The notes beneath the pieces are model-generated. The model saw only the letters and a program-made list of their open reading frames with translations, was not told the origin of the DNA and made no database searches. A DNA stretch of 64,000 nt. It comes from Salminus brasiliensis (taxonomy: Eukaryota; Chordata; Actinopteri; Characiformes; Bryconidae). How positions within the stretch are numbered: position 1 is the stretch's first letter; each line of letters opens with the position of its first letter. The translations under genes and the position numbers were made by a program. Positions 12,420-24,500 of this stretch are shown piece by piece. Location: assembly GCF_030463535.1 (NCBI RefSeq), contig NC_132879.1, positions 47,310,094 to 47,374,093 on the forward strand, given 5' to 3'.

Positions 12420-13350
12420 TGTTGCATTACAGTCAATGTATAAATATGACTCTAAACTAAACTAAACTAAGCTTATTGGTCTCAGAGCAGCACTGGAATT
12501 GGAAGCAGTGTTACTAATACTCCAATTCTGGTTTTGTCTCCTGGGTTTCAGGTGTGAAGAAACAGAGTCAGCGGTGCTTCCCCAACGTGTAGGGTTGAGA
12601 AACTTTGGTCTTATGATCTCCTCGCAGGATGAGCCGTGGCCCGCTCTGGGGCAGATCTCTCTGTGAGGAAGGTGTATGTGGATGCGCATGTTTACTACAG
12701 TAAGTGGGTATGCGTGTGTGCGTGTAGGTCAGCATATGGCTCTGAATCTGACACGCATGACACGCAATCTTCGGGGAGCACAAAGAGCAACTGTGTCTGG
12801 CCGGATGCAGAGGTCACATGACATCCTGTAGACAAACCAACAGACAGGAAGAGGTTTGCTTGCTCTGTAAAAATCTTTACTCATCTTGGTTATGATATCT
12901 TACTACATGTGACGAGAGCCTTGGGCTTTGAAATATTGGGCTTTTTCACATTTTCTAAGAAATTGATTGAGCAGTTAGGCAGGACTAGGTCGGAGATAGG
13001 TCTTTTGAAAGGAATGAAGGACAGCATGTGGACACTTCACAACATCAGAATAGTGTTTATTTGTTAAACTCGTATTTACAGAGCTCTGCCAGGGGAAGAT
13101 ACACCACCTAGATTTCACACTGAACTTGCTTCACCTGCCTTCTCCCGCCCATTTAAACAATGCTGCAACTAAGAGGATGCTTTGTGTAGTGTAAATACAG
13201 GCTATCTGGACAATGTTACTTTGTGTTGTCACTGTAAATATGGAGTATCAAGGCTTGCCTGAAGGGTACCTGGTGTAAGGAATGTAATTACATCCCATCT
13301 AAAGTATGTGTGCCATCATACTGGGCTTGGCAGGATGAGTACAGAACAGA
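12420..13350. other. Intergenic; nothing recognised
   Basis: No gene, RNA gene or clear repeat was identified here. Confidence 0.5.
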
Positions 13351-13351
13351 C

Positions 13352-13584
13352 ATATTTTGTTGCCGTCACGCCAAAACTTTGTATCTCCAAAATAGGAACT
13401 TAAGGGAAAAAAAAAACCTTCTCAACTTTCAGTAGAAGTCAATGGAAAACTTTTAGAGCATTTCTACTGGTCAGTTTACTTAGATATTTTCACACAATGC
13501 ACAGAACAACCACCAAACTCAATGTCAAAAGGTGAAAAACTGTAAAAATGGAGGTCCAAGGTTTTTGCATGACAGCGACAATAT
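13352..13584 (-). mobile_element. MITE-like element, same family, copy B
   Basis: Terminal inverted repeats are at 13352-13377 and 13560-13584 (right end 'gcatgacagcgacaatat'). The family core appears inverted, as 'agcatttctactggtcag', at about 13460-13477. Confidence 0.65.
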
Positions 13585-14236
13585 AAAACATATGAATCAG
13601 GGTAAAGTGAAACGAGGCCTGTCAGCTCTCCAGGCTCACACACCCTCATATGAGTCATGAGAAAAGCACACATAAAAAAAGCAGATATTGGAATGCACCT
13701 TGTTTGAGGCAGACCTGGCCCACCAGTGACACCAGTGTCCCTAAACATATGTAAAACAAGACCCTACACAGTCTGAGCAAAAGTCGTTGAGATGAGAAGT
13801 ACTGCAGAATGTTAAGAAGAAGAATGAAGAGGTAGGTTGTTTCTTGATTTGCATGCACACCACACCCCCTACACACACACACACCTCCAAGTAAGTATAC
13901 AGCCACACTGACATCATTCTCATTCATCTTTTATGCCTGTTGTTCATTTGATCCACTTGTCCACAGCCTCACATGTACCCAACTCCATTCACTCCCAGTC
14001 TCTTCTGGAAACCCAGCCATTGTGCCCATGTGGTCACACCCAGCAACAATTGCCCGACCAGATCGCTTTTCCCACACAGATCCACAGCCAATGCCCAAAA
14101 TGAGCCTACGGCCAGTGTTATAGTAACGTGCGGCCTGCAGACGAACCCGAGCATGCACTGCGTGTTCTGGTGTAATGAACATTGCATGCAAACTTGGTTG
14201 TGAGCCATCGCAAATGGATCATGTAAACAAACTCTA

Positions 14237-14261
14237 GGGTTGGGGTTGGGGGAGTTGGGGG
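14237..14261 (+). other. Potential G-quadruplex
   Basis: Four G-runs of 3, 4, 5 and 5 bases are separated by loops of 2, 2 and 4 bases. The motif is telomere-like but not an array. Confidence 0.6.
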
Positions 14262-14964
14262 TAGGACAAGCACAGTGGGAATACAACATGTTTTCACATT
14301 GATTTTGTGTAGGGATTTGATGCTGCATCCGACCAGTAAGAAGGGCACTCAAAGGCATTACGAGTAAATCCCCTAGTTTAAGGAGTTTGTTTTCATGTTA
14401 TAAATGCTTGAGAAATAATGTTTGTTTTTCTTTGGATGGTAATCTCAGTTTTATCCCACGAGAGAGCGTCCAGCTTGGCATGTCCCTCTCTCTGCGTTAT
14501 CCCAACACATCAGCTCTCCTTGAAGTGTACTGATAAGAGTATGCTCCCTGCTGTATTGAGCTTCACTAGATGGCAGCACACGAGAGTCAACTGCTTCTTT
14601 GCTGCTGCATTACAAGAGCCTGCCACTAGGGTCAAAAGCCACATCATGTTTTACAACTTGAAGCACATGAATGATAGTGAAACTCGGCCTCTTTTACCAG
14701 AAGATATCACATGGTAAATATCAGTCAAACTACAGCCTGTCTGGGCTAAACACTGCAGGTCTAAATACATTCCCACACTTCACTGAGACGCTGCAATTGC
14801 AATCATTTATGGTCAGTGATGCTTGTGATTTGGTCATTGCTTCCAACTAAGTGCCTCTTTAAAATGTGGGCTTTGTGATTCAGTTATTTCTTTTGAAGCT
14901 TATTGCTCAACAACAAAAATGGCTAATATGGAAATTTTATAGTTATGAGAGAGAGGATGTAAGG

Positions 14965-15178
14965 TGGCAAAGCCCTTTACCCTCTCTGCTCCCCAGGCGC
15001 TGGAGTTGGCTGCCCACCGCTCTGAGTGTGTGTGTGTACCCACTGCCCCTAGGTCACTAGTGTGTGTGTGTGTGTGTGTGTTCACTACCACAGATGGGTT
15101 AAATGCAGAGGACACATTTCGCTGTGCAGTGTACACTGTACAGTGACGTGCACCTTTACCTTTACCTTTTTACCTTTA
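14965..15178 (+). repeat. SINE-like repeat with internal (GT)n
   Basis: The block order 'ctccccaggcgctggagt', 'ggctgcccaccgctctga', (GT)n, then 'gggttaaatgcagaggac' and a short-repeat tail 'tttacctttacc' resembles a common fish retroposon. It has a 5-6 bp repeated tail. The family assignment is from memory of similar sequences. Confidence 0.55.
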
Positions 15179-15245
15179 CCCTAGGTTTTTATTTCAGCGT
15201 TTAATCCATATGCAGAAACTATTGTAAATTTAGTAACCCTTTTGT

Positions 15246-15360
15246 ATAGCATATCTTGTGGAGTCCCACAAGGTTCTATTTTAGGGCCAATGAAACCCAT
15301 GTTAAATGTGACTTTAATGCAGTTATGAGAGTAAAGAACTGCAGTGTATGCTTACAGACA
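15246..15360 (+). repeat. Short repeat carrying a LINE reverse-transcriptase scrap, copy 1
   Basis: Positions 15260-15292 encode G-V-P-Q-G-S-I-L-G-P-M, a hallmark of non-LTR reverse transcriptases. The frame does not continue as a transposon protein. The same block with the same flanks recurs at 17325-17450 and 23250-23365. Confidence 0.6.
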
Positions 15361-15408
15361 GTCTAACACGGTTACACTCTCAAATATAAAGATGCAACAA
15401 ATGGTTTG

Positions 15409-15524
15409 TTGAGCAATGCCATAGAAGAACCGCTGAGATTGTTCTTCACATTCACATACTGTATCTCTCTTAGAAGCATGGCTCTTTTTGGAAACATAAG
15501 TGGTTCTTCTATGGCATTGCTCAA
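15409..15524. mobile_element. MITE with perfect 23 bp terminal inverted repeats
   Basis: The left arm (15409-15431, beginning 'ttgagcaatgccatag') is the exact inverse complement of the right arm (15502-15524). The element is 116 bp long with no coding potential. Related arm sequences appear near 17480-17640, 21640-21665 and 43990-44010. Confidence 0.85.
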
Positions 15525-17324
15525 AAAAAAGAAAGACTGTAGGGTATAAAGCATTGAGAATGCTGAGTGTGTGACCTTATGTACGTTATGCAAGTTCATT
15601 ATTGCAAGCCCTACACCCATTACAGTCTCTCTCTGTGGGGCTCCTCGCTGTTTCTGCTTTGTTAAATGAGCAGAAAGGCCTCTCTGAAGTCCGAAACTCT
15701 CCTATTCACCTTCTTCAATACGTCTTTTCTCGTACTTTCATTTTTCTGATGCACCAGGCACTCACCTTCAGCTCTGCTTCATAGAGATCAACTTTGCTCT
15801 ATCAGATGTCAACAGGCATCGGCAACATGTGATGAATTGTCACCTCGGTCCTCCGGCAGCAGAACAAGAGTGAAGTCATTAAGGGCCAGATCAGATGTGG
15901 TTGAACATGGCCAGTTTACTCACAACTTTACAAAAAAGACTCACTGTGGCTCAGCAGTAGACTTGTGGGACGACGTGCTCCACAGAACGTAGTTACTCAT
16001 GTGGACTAATCAGGATGGTGACTACAAAGAGAGAGTGAGAGATCAAGAGTGGTGATCGTTATCTTTTTGGGACAATTCGGCTCACCCACCCGCAAACTTG
16101 ATGTCACGTGGCCCTTTGTGGTTATGTTATGGGAGCACCAACTGACCTGGTTAGGAATTTCCAGACTCTTCAAACACACGTCCTGTAGATTCCAGTAGAT
16201 TCCAGATTGCTGGTCAACAAGAGTCACTGAATTAATCAGTCACTGCCTCATGCACTCCTGACAGTCACACTTATGACATGTACTGTAAACGTGCGTTGGA
16301 TATCACTTTGGCTGCCTGGCTTCATCAGTCCAGGCAGCCAAAAAAACAAAAAAGCTACACATCCCACGAGAAACCACAATGCACACAGTATGTCAACCTC
16401 AAACAGCCAGTGCTACCACTGAGGCCCTACACCCTTTGTTAACCACCTGTAAACTTGAACATATCCAGAGATGTAATTTACTAGTGAATGCTAGGGCAGT
16501 TCAGTACAACCAGTCCCAAAGAAAATGCTGTCCCACAGAAGACACTTCTGTCCCTGGCAACAGATTATTGTTGATTTGAAACCTCTTGGTTCACCATGGT
16601 CACTAATGAAATCATACCACCGTTCAGTGACTTCTAGGGAATGCCAGGGTTCTTGTCCAACGTAAATGCTGACAGTGCCAGATGTCTCGTTCTCTCTGTG
16701 TGAACTTTAGCTTTTTGTGTTTTCATGTTACGTCTGGGAATATTTATTTAGAAGGAACAAGGAAAGCTAGAAAAGGCACACTTTATTTCCTTGGTTACCT
16801 AATTTAGAAATGACCAGGCTTATTGTCCATTGGAATAATGTTTCTTTAAGACATGCTATAAAGAAATTTTGATTTCAGGTCATTTTCATATGGACACTCT
16901 TCCAGGCCATGCAGCATCCTACCATCTCTCCACATTGCAGTGTTGTTGCGTAGTTCTTTAACCTTTGTTTAAGCTTGGCACAATATTTACTTTAGCCTAT
17001 CATACTTAAGATCACATTGAAAATCTAGATATTGAAACAGAGAGGTATTCAGGATTTCAGCAATATTTCAAGGTAAATACTCCCATTAAGAACAAGTGTG
17101 AGCTTTTTATAGATTGAAGCTGAGCTACAGGAAGAGATGACAGAAGAGTCTCAGTTCTGATCTGCAGGAGGAAATAGATAGCAAGAGGTGCCATTGTGGT
17201 GTCTTTTTTGCAAGTCATTAAGGTGATGCACTGTGTTAGTGTCTGCTTGATCCATATGGTGCTTGATCCATATGCTTTATTCAAATCTTTATATTTTTTA
17301 AGCTAAATGAAGTTAGTAAACATT

Positions 17325-17450
17325 TGGTTCAGTCTCGTGGAGTCCCACAGGGTTCTATTTTAGAGCCAATAAAACTGATGTTAAATGTGTTAAATGCCAT
17401 TAATTCAGTTATGAGGGTGAAGAACTGAACTGTAGGCTTAGTTAGTTAAT
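17325..17450 (+). repeat. LINE reverse-transcriptase scrap repeat, copy 2
   Basis: Positions 17339-17371 encode G-V-P-Q-G-S-I-L-E-P-I. The flanking sequence matches copy 1, followed by a degenerate inverted-repeat piece to about 17640. Confidence 0.6.
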
Positions 17451-18269
17451 TAGTTAGTTAATTGTTATTTGAGTGATGCCATAAAAGATCCACTTTTGGT
17501 TCAGTAAAGAACCTATTTTTGTGTGTGTGAAGAACCTTTGCAGCATATGATGGTTCTTTAGACCTTTAAAGGGTTCTTCACACTTACATACTGCATCTCT
17601 ATTATACAAGCATTAGTGGTTCCTCTATGGCACAGTGTAAGTTTCCCTTTGACCAGAAATGTTCAGAGTAGCAGAGGAATCTGTCTCTACACTGAAAGGC
17701 ATATGAATGAATATAACGGCTCAGCAGGGCTCAATGTGGGTGGGTCTTGTCCTTCTTTGAGTTCTGGGGAAGCTGAGTGGTCCACCAGGATCCTTATCCT
17801 CCCCCAACACTCACTCTTACAGCTATAGATAATGACCTAGGGCACGGCGTAGTCTGTTTCTACAGAAATTCAGTCGATCAAACTGGGAGAATTGTGAGTA
17901 CAATGCACACATTCTGCCTTGGGTGTATTGTTGATCACTGTGGCTAACTAGCTCATCTCCATATAAAGTATGGTGACAGCTTAGTGTGCTAATAATAGTG
18001 TGCCCCTGTAATGCTGCCACCGTTCTGAAGCATGTCAGCCATACAAAAGGTTCCTCCTCAAAAAGTATCAAACGGGAGTGACTGGATATCTGCACGCATG
18101 CTGACTGTATGAACATGATGCAGTCTGGCCTCAACCTCACCTGCCACTGTCCACCTGAACAGACCCTCTCCTACTTCCCAGACTACAGCCCAAGCTTAGT
18201 CCTGTACACACATACAACAGAGGGGAAGCTCTAACTGAGGGTATAAGCGCTCCTGCAAACTCCATCCAC

Positions 18270-18395
18270 GCTCCGCCCATTTTGGGGGTTAGAGTAAATT
18301 CTATTACTAATGAATATCGTATCTTAGTACCTTTGAAGTAGTGTGTAAAGGCTCCGCCCACTCCCTATTTAAGGAGCAAATGTCAGCCTGCCCCA
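18270..18395 (+). promoter_or_regulatory. adm2: adm2 core promoter (GC boxes and TATA-like box)
   Basis: Two copies of 'ctccgccca' lie at 18271-18279 and 18352-18360, and a TATA-like 'tatttaa' lies at 18366-18372. A start of transcription near 18395-18405 would be expected. A hypoxia-type core (ACGTG) occurs on the minus strand at 18422-18426 and on the plus strand at 18790-18794. Adrenomedullin genes are known hypoxia targets, but such a short motif is weak evidence. Confidence 0.55.
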
Positions 18396-18519
18396 GACTT
18401 CAGCACTTTGCTTTGGACTGGCACGTTTGTGGTCGTAGGACAAAAAGGAGAAAGGAGAGGGGGAAAACCTCCAGAAGCCTGTTTTACACACGGGACGATA
18501 CATCTCACCTGATACAAAG
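18396..18519 (+). other. adm2: adm2 5' untranslated exon 1
   Basis: The predicted non-coding exon runs from the region about 25-30 bases after the TATA-like box to a good donor (caaag|gttagt). The next acceptor is at 18840-18841 after a pyrimidine tract, and the second exon begins at 18842. The start position is approximate. Confidence 0.5.
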
Positions 18520-18590
18520 GTTAGTGTACCGCTCAGTACACTTTAATAACACTTTAATAATACATATATACATGCATAAAGATGTATACG

Positions 18591-18593
<3 letters not shown>

Positions 18594-18625
<32 letters not shown>

Positions 18626-18626
18626 C
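18594..18626. repeat. (TTA)n microsatellite
   Basis: About eleven trinucleotide units in adm2 intron 1. Confidence 0.95.
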
Positions 18627-18695
18627 TAGCCACCAAATAACACGAGGGGAAACGTATAGACTTATGGCCTTGTCTAGGAGCGCAGTGGAAGACAC

Positions 18696-18721
18696 GGGTG
18701 GGGGTGGGTGGGGGGTGGGGG
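18696..18721 (+). other. Strong potential G-quadruplex in adm2 intron 1
   Basis: Five G-runs (3, 5, 3, 6 and 5 bases) are each separated by a single T, about 180 bases after the exon 1 donor and on the transcribed-sense strand. Confidence 0.75.
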
Positions 18722-18981
18722 CGATCTAATTAAGCCAAATTTGTATGTGTTGTCATGCAGCCTTGCCTGGCATACACTGAACTGGGGAAACGTGCCCATA
18801 ACAGTTGTCATCTGAGCTGATTTTCCTTTTCCTTCTTAAAGGTGGGCGTCCTCAGACCGGACTGCTGTCCAGCAACTACTTGGAGCTTTTCTCCGGCAGG
18901 GAGTGCGCGCGCGTGTCCTCCAGGTGCTTTGTGCAGGCCCCCTGCTGCCCGGGGGGTGTGTGAGAGGGAGCGTGGCCCACC

Positions 18982-19061
18982 ATGAAGGCTCTTCTCCCGC
19001 TAAGTCTGTATTGCATCAGCCTGCTCTCGCTCCAGCTCCAGGCGCTTCCTGTGGGCGACAG
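18982..19061 (+). CDS. adm2: adm2 coding exon 1 (signal peptide)
   Basis: Encodes the first 26 residues plus two bases of Arg27. The donor is 'gacag|gtagga'. The translation has an uninterrupted hydrophobic core ending near Q-A-L-P, a plausible signal peptidase region. Confidence 0.9.
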
Positions 19062-21000
19062 GTAGGAATGCTAACCACTGCTCCTGTTTCTTCTGTAAAG
19101 AGTAGCAGTAGCCTGTGTTATGGGTTAAATCCGCTCACGAGATCCCTGCGGATCCACAAGGAGGAAGAGAAGGGGCTTTAAGGAGAGAGGGAATGGTTCA
19201 GGAGCCGGCGGTTCCTAAGGCACTTCAGTGCTCTCGCAGGAGATGAAGTGGGTCGTGTTGGCGGGATCGAGTGAATGCTGTCGGTTGCTGGTTAACTTGG
19301 ACTGTTTCTTTTTCCGAGGTTTGGGGGTCTCCCCGGCGCTCGCGCTGTCTGTTCAAACTTCCCACCTGTTGGAAAACTAGTCAGGAAAAGTTTTAGAAAG
19401 TTGGGTTACTGATTTTCTGTTGGTAGTAATTTGGTCTCTGTGGACGATGCCGGGTGTCGCTGAGTGAGAGGCTGAGGTGGTCACGGGCTGAGCGGTGGGA
19501 GTGAGAGAGTGAGAGAGTGAGCGAGTGAGACGTGCCGGTAGAAACGCGCGCGCCTCTCCGTCCAAACCTGCTCTCGCCTGCATAGCGGGGGGAAAGCCTG
19601 CTGAGGTAGAAGAGGCCACCTGGGTTTTACCATTCCCAAATTTTGACTTGGGTTACTGGTATATTCTTCAAATGTTGGCTCATCTTCAAATAATTACTTT
19701 TCTGTGTCAAAATAGTGACTTTTTTCTCGGGATTTTGGCCAAGTATCTCGAAATAATGACTTTGTCCCGAAATAGTGCCAGGCTATTGTTTGGAAATACC
19801 CACTGTTGAAAAAGGCTGTTGACTTATTGTCAAGAAAGTCAGTAAGTAATACTTTTAAAAATAATATAAGAAATTGAGATTGAAGGTATTTTTTTAAGTT
19901 TTAAAAAATAATATTTTGACATAGTAAAGCATCGTTTGTTTGCAAAAGAAGTCAGTATTGACATGTAGCCAAGTATTGCAACATACAGTGTCATTAAATC
20001 GAGATACTAAGTCAGAAATAAGTCAGTTTTGACACACTGCTGATACAAAAATGCTTTTTTAATTTTCCAGCATATTTGAAGACAATATGTATTTCTTTGC
20101 AGTCATAGAAAACAATATGTTTCTACAAAAAAACAAAAACAAAATATAAATATATAATAAAATAAATAATTTAATTAATAATTTATAATAATTTCCTGCT
20201 GAAATCACTTTATAATTGATCAAGCTGTTTCCTGTCGCCTTTGCTGATTCACTGTGCTCTTAAGAATTAGCTGGACAAAAAAACAAAAATCCATTTTTAA
20301 ACTGGAAAAAACATGTTTCACCTATCACCTCATAACCTAGAGTCCCTGAATCTTATCTGCGTATGAAGTAGCAGGAGCACACACTTCATTTCATTAGTTA
20401 TCATTTTGTCTTTTCTTTTCTCTGTGGCTGCATTTCTCTCACAACTGATTCGTACAGAGTTTACTGTTAATTAAACTGCACTGCAGCGCCTTTTCAGCTT
20501 TATAGACTGAGAGTGAGTCCGTCTCACCTTTAAAGGGCAGGGGCTAATGGGAACGCTTTGCCTAGCCTAGTTTACCTTGGAGGTACGTAACTGCAGGTGG
20601 GAAACGGTTCTCTGGACTGAAATATTAATTAATAAACCTTTCATATTGTGAAGTGTGACTTTTGTTCTCCTCTGCTCAGGTGGCCAAACTAGTTCTCTCA
20701 GTTGTGACTACCCTGTAAAGGATTGCTTTATGTGGACTTATATATGAGCTCGAACGTTTTGACACATTCCCACATGAGACATTGACTAATGGAGTAATCA
20801 GTTATTAATATGGCTGAACAAGGGCAGGTAGGAAGACTATATTACATGTGCTGTGTGTAAACCGGCAGTTTAATGAAAGTGGCAAAGGTGCAGTGCCTGT
20901 GTGCCCTCTTCTGGCTGAGAGATATTGTGCTCATGTGTCTTGGTTTCAGATGTACTTTCATGTTAATCTTTCACCAAGATACTTTCTTGCTTCCCTGGAC

Positions 21001-21075
<75 letters not shown>

Positions 21076-21553
21076 TATTCATATTCACAATAAATAATGC
21101 TTCTAAGAATGACTTTAACTGCTAACAGTAACTTTTAAGGTCAGTTTAAAACCACTCCTAGCAAATTACATGGGCCTTGAATGTTTGCGGACTGGCACGA
21201 ACTTGTGATGAGTAAACATCCTTTCTCTTCATTGTGACTGGGCATATGCAGAATGCTATATAAAGTAAAGAACCTGTAGTATGAGTTGGCAGAATGGACA
21301 TGGATGACTCAGTACTATTCCTGAAAAAGAATTGCTCTGATTTTGCCATATTTGTATTAGCCTATAGTTTTATACCTCAGGGTTTAAAATGAGAGGACAT
21401 GAGTAAATGCCTCCCTCTACATGTAAGTGAAGCAGACTTCATACATTACCAAGATCACCAAGAAGCCTAGTGCCCCCATGGTACACTTTTGTAGCACCTG
21501 GGAGGTTCTTCGAGTGCTGCCATAGGAGAGTCACTATGGTTGTAACAGAGTTG

Positions 21554-21591
<38 letters not shown>

Positions 21592-24500
21592 GAAGCTTCA
21601 CATGGACCTTACAAACATGGTTCTATACTGAACTAAAAGTGATTCTTCTATGGCATCGCTCAACCATTTGAAGCATGTTTATTTTTTAAGACTCGGGTCC
21701 GAAAGCTAAGAAGAGATGCGTGCAGACACTGTAACAGCATGTCAGTGGAATGCACAGTGTGCTTCGATGAGCGGGAATATCCACGAATGGAAGACTGAAT
21801 GTCCTGTTCGTGTAGAGAAAGTGGGGTGTAGGAGGCATTCCCAGAATTCTCTTCTGTGCTTCTTACTTTGTAGGAAAGGGAATACAAAGCCTGCCACGTG
21901 CTTTGGTCTTTCACACGTTCTTTTAAATGCAGTTTCTGAAGATATATTATGTCCTCCATTTTTGTTCTTTCATCTTTTCCTTTGGTTGAATCTGCCATTT
22001 GGTAAAAAGCTAAATCTTCCTAATCTTAGGAAACACCCCCCCCCCCACGTAACATCCAGTCCCCTAGTTCTCTGATCTGTCTGAAGGATAGAGATCCACT
22101 TTAAAGATGGTTGTTCTAGAGCTGTAAAAGTGTAACTGTCTGTGAAAGTTGGCCTGCTAGGCAGCTCTGTCTGCCTTGCGTAACATATTGAGGTTTGCGA
22201 GTGAAGATGTGGAAGCTGGAGCCAAGCAACAAGTTGAAAGTGAGGGTGTATATCTTAGTTTGCTGGATTGCTGGTCTGCCATGACTGAAATTCGCCTCAT
22301 GCGGTTGCTGCCTGCTGTGACTGACATGGGTCTGACTGTGGGTGGATGCCTTTCGTGTGCCAAGGTCAACAATGCGTGTGTATCTGTTGACTGAAAAGAT
22401 GTCATTTTATGACTTTCACAAAGCATCATTAACAGTTTAGTTAACCTGTGCTGAAATAACCTAGAGTAACGTCAAACGGTGTCTAAAATCAATATTTACT
22501 ACACTCTGAGGTCAAGGGTATTGTTTGTCTTGTGACAGAACAGCTTAAGCCATGATGTTTTTAGCAGGGTTTGTTCAGTAGGATGAGATGATGAAAGGTC
22601 AAAAGACATTGCCACTCTGTACAGTTAGTCACATTCTAGCTAATGTAGGTTAGTGACTTTAATGTGATTCTGAAAGCATTCGTTAAGAACAGAACGTAAG
22701 TATTTTTTTGGACTGATGGAGGTTCATGGCACTCAGAAGTGAGTTTAAAATACAGATTTCCAAAGCTTTTTTGGGTAACTTTGAGTAGGACTCTGGTCTG
22801 GTGAAGGAAGTAGAGTTGTAGAGTCCTCTCTCTCCCTGTTTTACAGCATAAATACGTTTCACACTGGTCTAGGGGTCATTATAGCCAGGGCCAAGCCATG
22901 TGGGTAGACGAAATATTCAGCAGCCAGGCAGAATTCCACTGTGGATTAGCGGCTAAGACCTACATTCCACTCTCTTCGTCCCCAGTGCAAAGGCTTCTGT
23001 TCAACACAGAAACCCAGGCATGGCAAGAGGTCTGGACCGCAAAACAAGAGGCCAGGCTTTTACTTAGACACTGTGCAAGACATGCTTTCTCACATATAGG
23101 GACAACTATGAGAGGCTCTTATTAGTCTTTTGGTTCTAAAGAACTTTTATGGCAGTGTCTTTCATAGTCAAAGAAAAAGCATAAGACCATGTCCATTATT
23201 CAGTTCTTAATCATACTGCGCAAACTATTGAGACTTGGCAACCATTTGCTTAAGCATATCTTGTGGTGTCCCACAGGGTTCTATTGTAGGGCCTATGAAC
23301 TTGATGTTAATTATGACAGTACTATAGATATTAGAGTGAAGAACTGAGGTGTAGGCTTACATACAGGGTCTTGAGGTTTACGTTAACGTCTTTCAATAAA
23401 CTAGTTCAAAAACATTTTCTAGTCTTACCTATTAAACACACATAGGTTAATGCAGCTATTCTTCTCTTCCTATGGATACAAGAGACTCACCTTTAGCCGT
23501 AGCTAACAAGGACCACCATACGCAAGTTCCAACAAATCACCTTTCCTCACTTGATTTCTCCATCCAAACAATAAGGACACTGTTTACTGGTGGGTGGGAG
23601 CATGTGGCTTGCTGTATTTAGATGGATTAAACTGGCCATTGTAAACCCCGTCCCTCCCTGAGCAATCAGGTAACACACGCCTGGCTCCTGATTCTGGCTC
23701 TCAAGTCTCAAGTCCTAGGAGGGGCAGTTATGAGAGTGGCAGACTCTCATAACTGTTTCATGTTTCAGTTTTTTGGTTTTTTTTTTTCCTCCATCCGCTC
23801 CGATGGATGTCCAAGTCCAGACTAGCTTATTGTATGGTACGTCTGCGGTAAACAGTGTGGAATCCAGAAGTGGACAGTTCTCAAAGACTAAGTGTTTTGC
23901 TGTTGGCATAGAAATATTTTTTTAAAGATGGCTTTACCAGTTCGTATACAACAGTGTGGAAAGTTCTACATCTCTTAGGAAATTTTCTACATCTTACAAA
24001 GCTGTTAAGAGAATTGTTTTAGACGTTCCTAAGTTTCCAATTGCTTGAGCTTTACCTCTTGTAGAAATGTAGAATAGGATAGGAAAGGAGATGGTAAAAA
24101 ATATCTCATGGTAACTGGAGAAGACCATTAGCTGAGTGACTCATGGTCACATTTTTGGTCAAAGACCGCAAAGTACAGTATTAGTAGCCCAGCTGGTAGC
24201 CTCAAACTAACACACGTTAATGTTTGCCTTCAAAAGTTTCCATGTGTCAACTTGTCCACTTAGAATAGACGCAAATAACAAAGCTTCACACTGCTAGTTG
24301 AGAGGCACAGCTGGGTGTGTGACCCGTGTGAGCAGGTGATCCCTCTCTCAGACAATGGTCTCCGAGAGTGAGGGCTAATTAAATGCCAGATACCCTTACT
24401 TTTTTCCACTTGAGCTACTAATTCTCTTGAGCAGTTGTACCCTATAGACATCACAGGGTTTCCTTGGCAGCTTGCCATCCCCAGTCGAGATGAGAGTTTA

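Noticed and set aside
20848-21097. Frames ending in tyrosine-isoleucine or isoleucine-histidine repeats
   Set aside because: Produced by the (TG)n(TA)n microsatellite.
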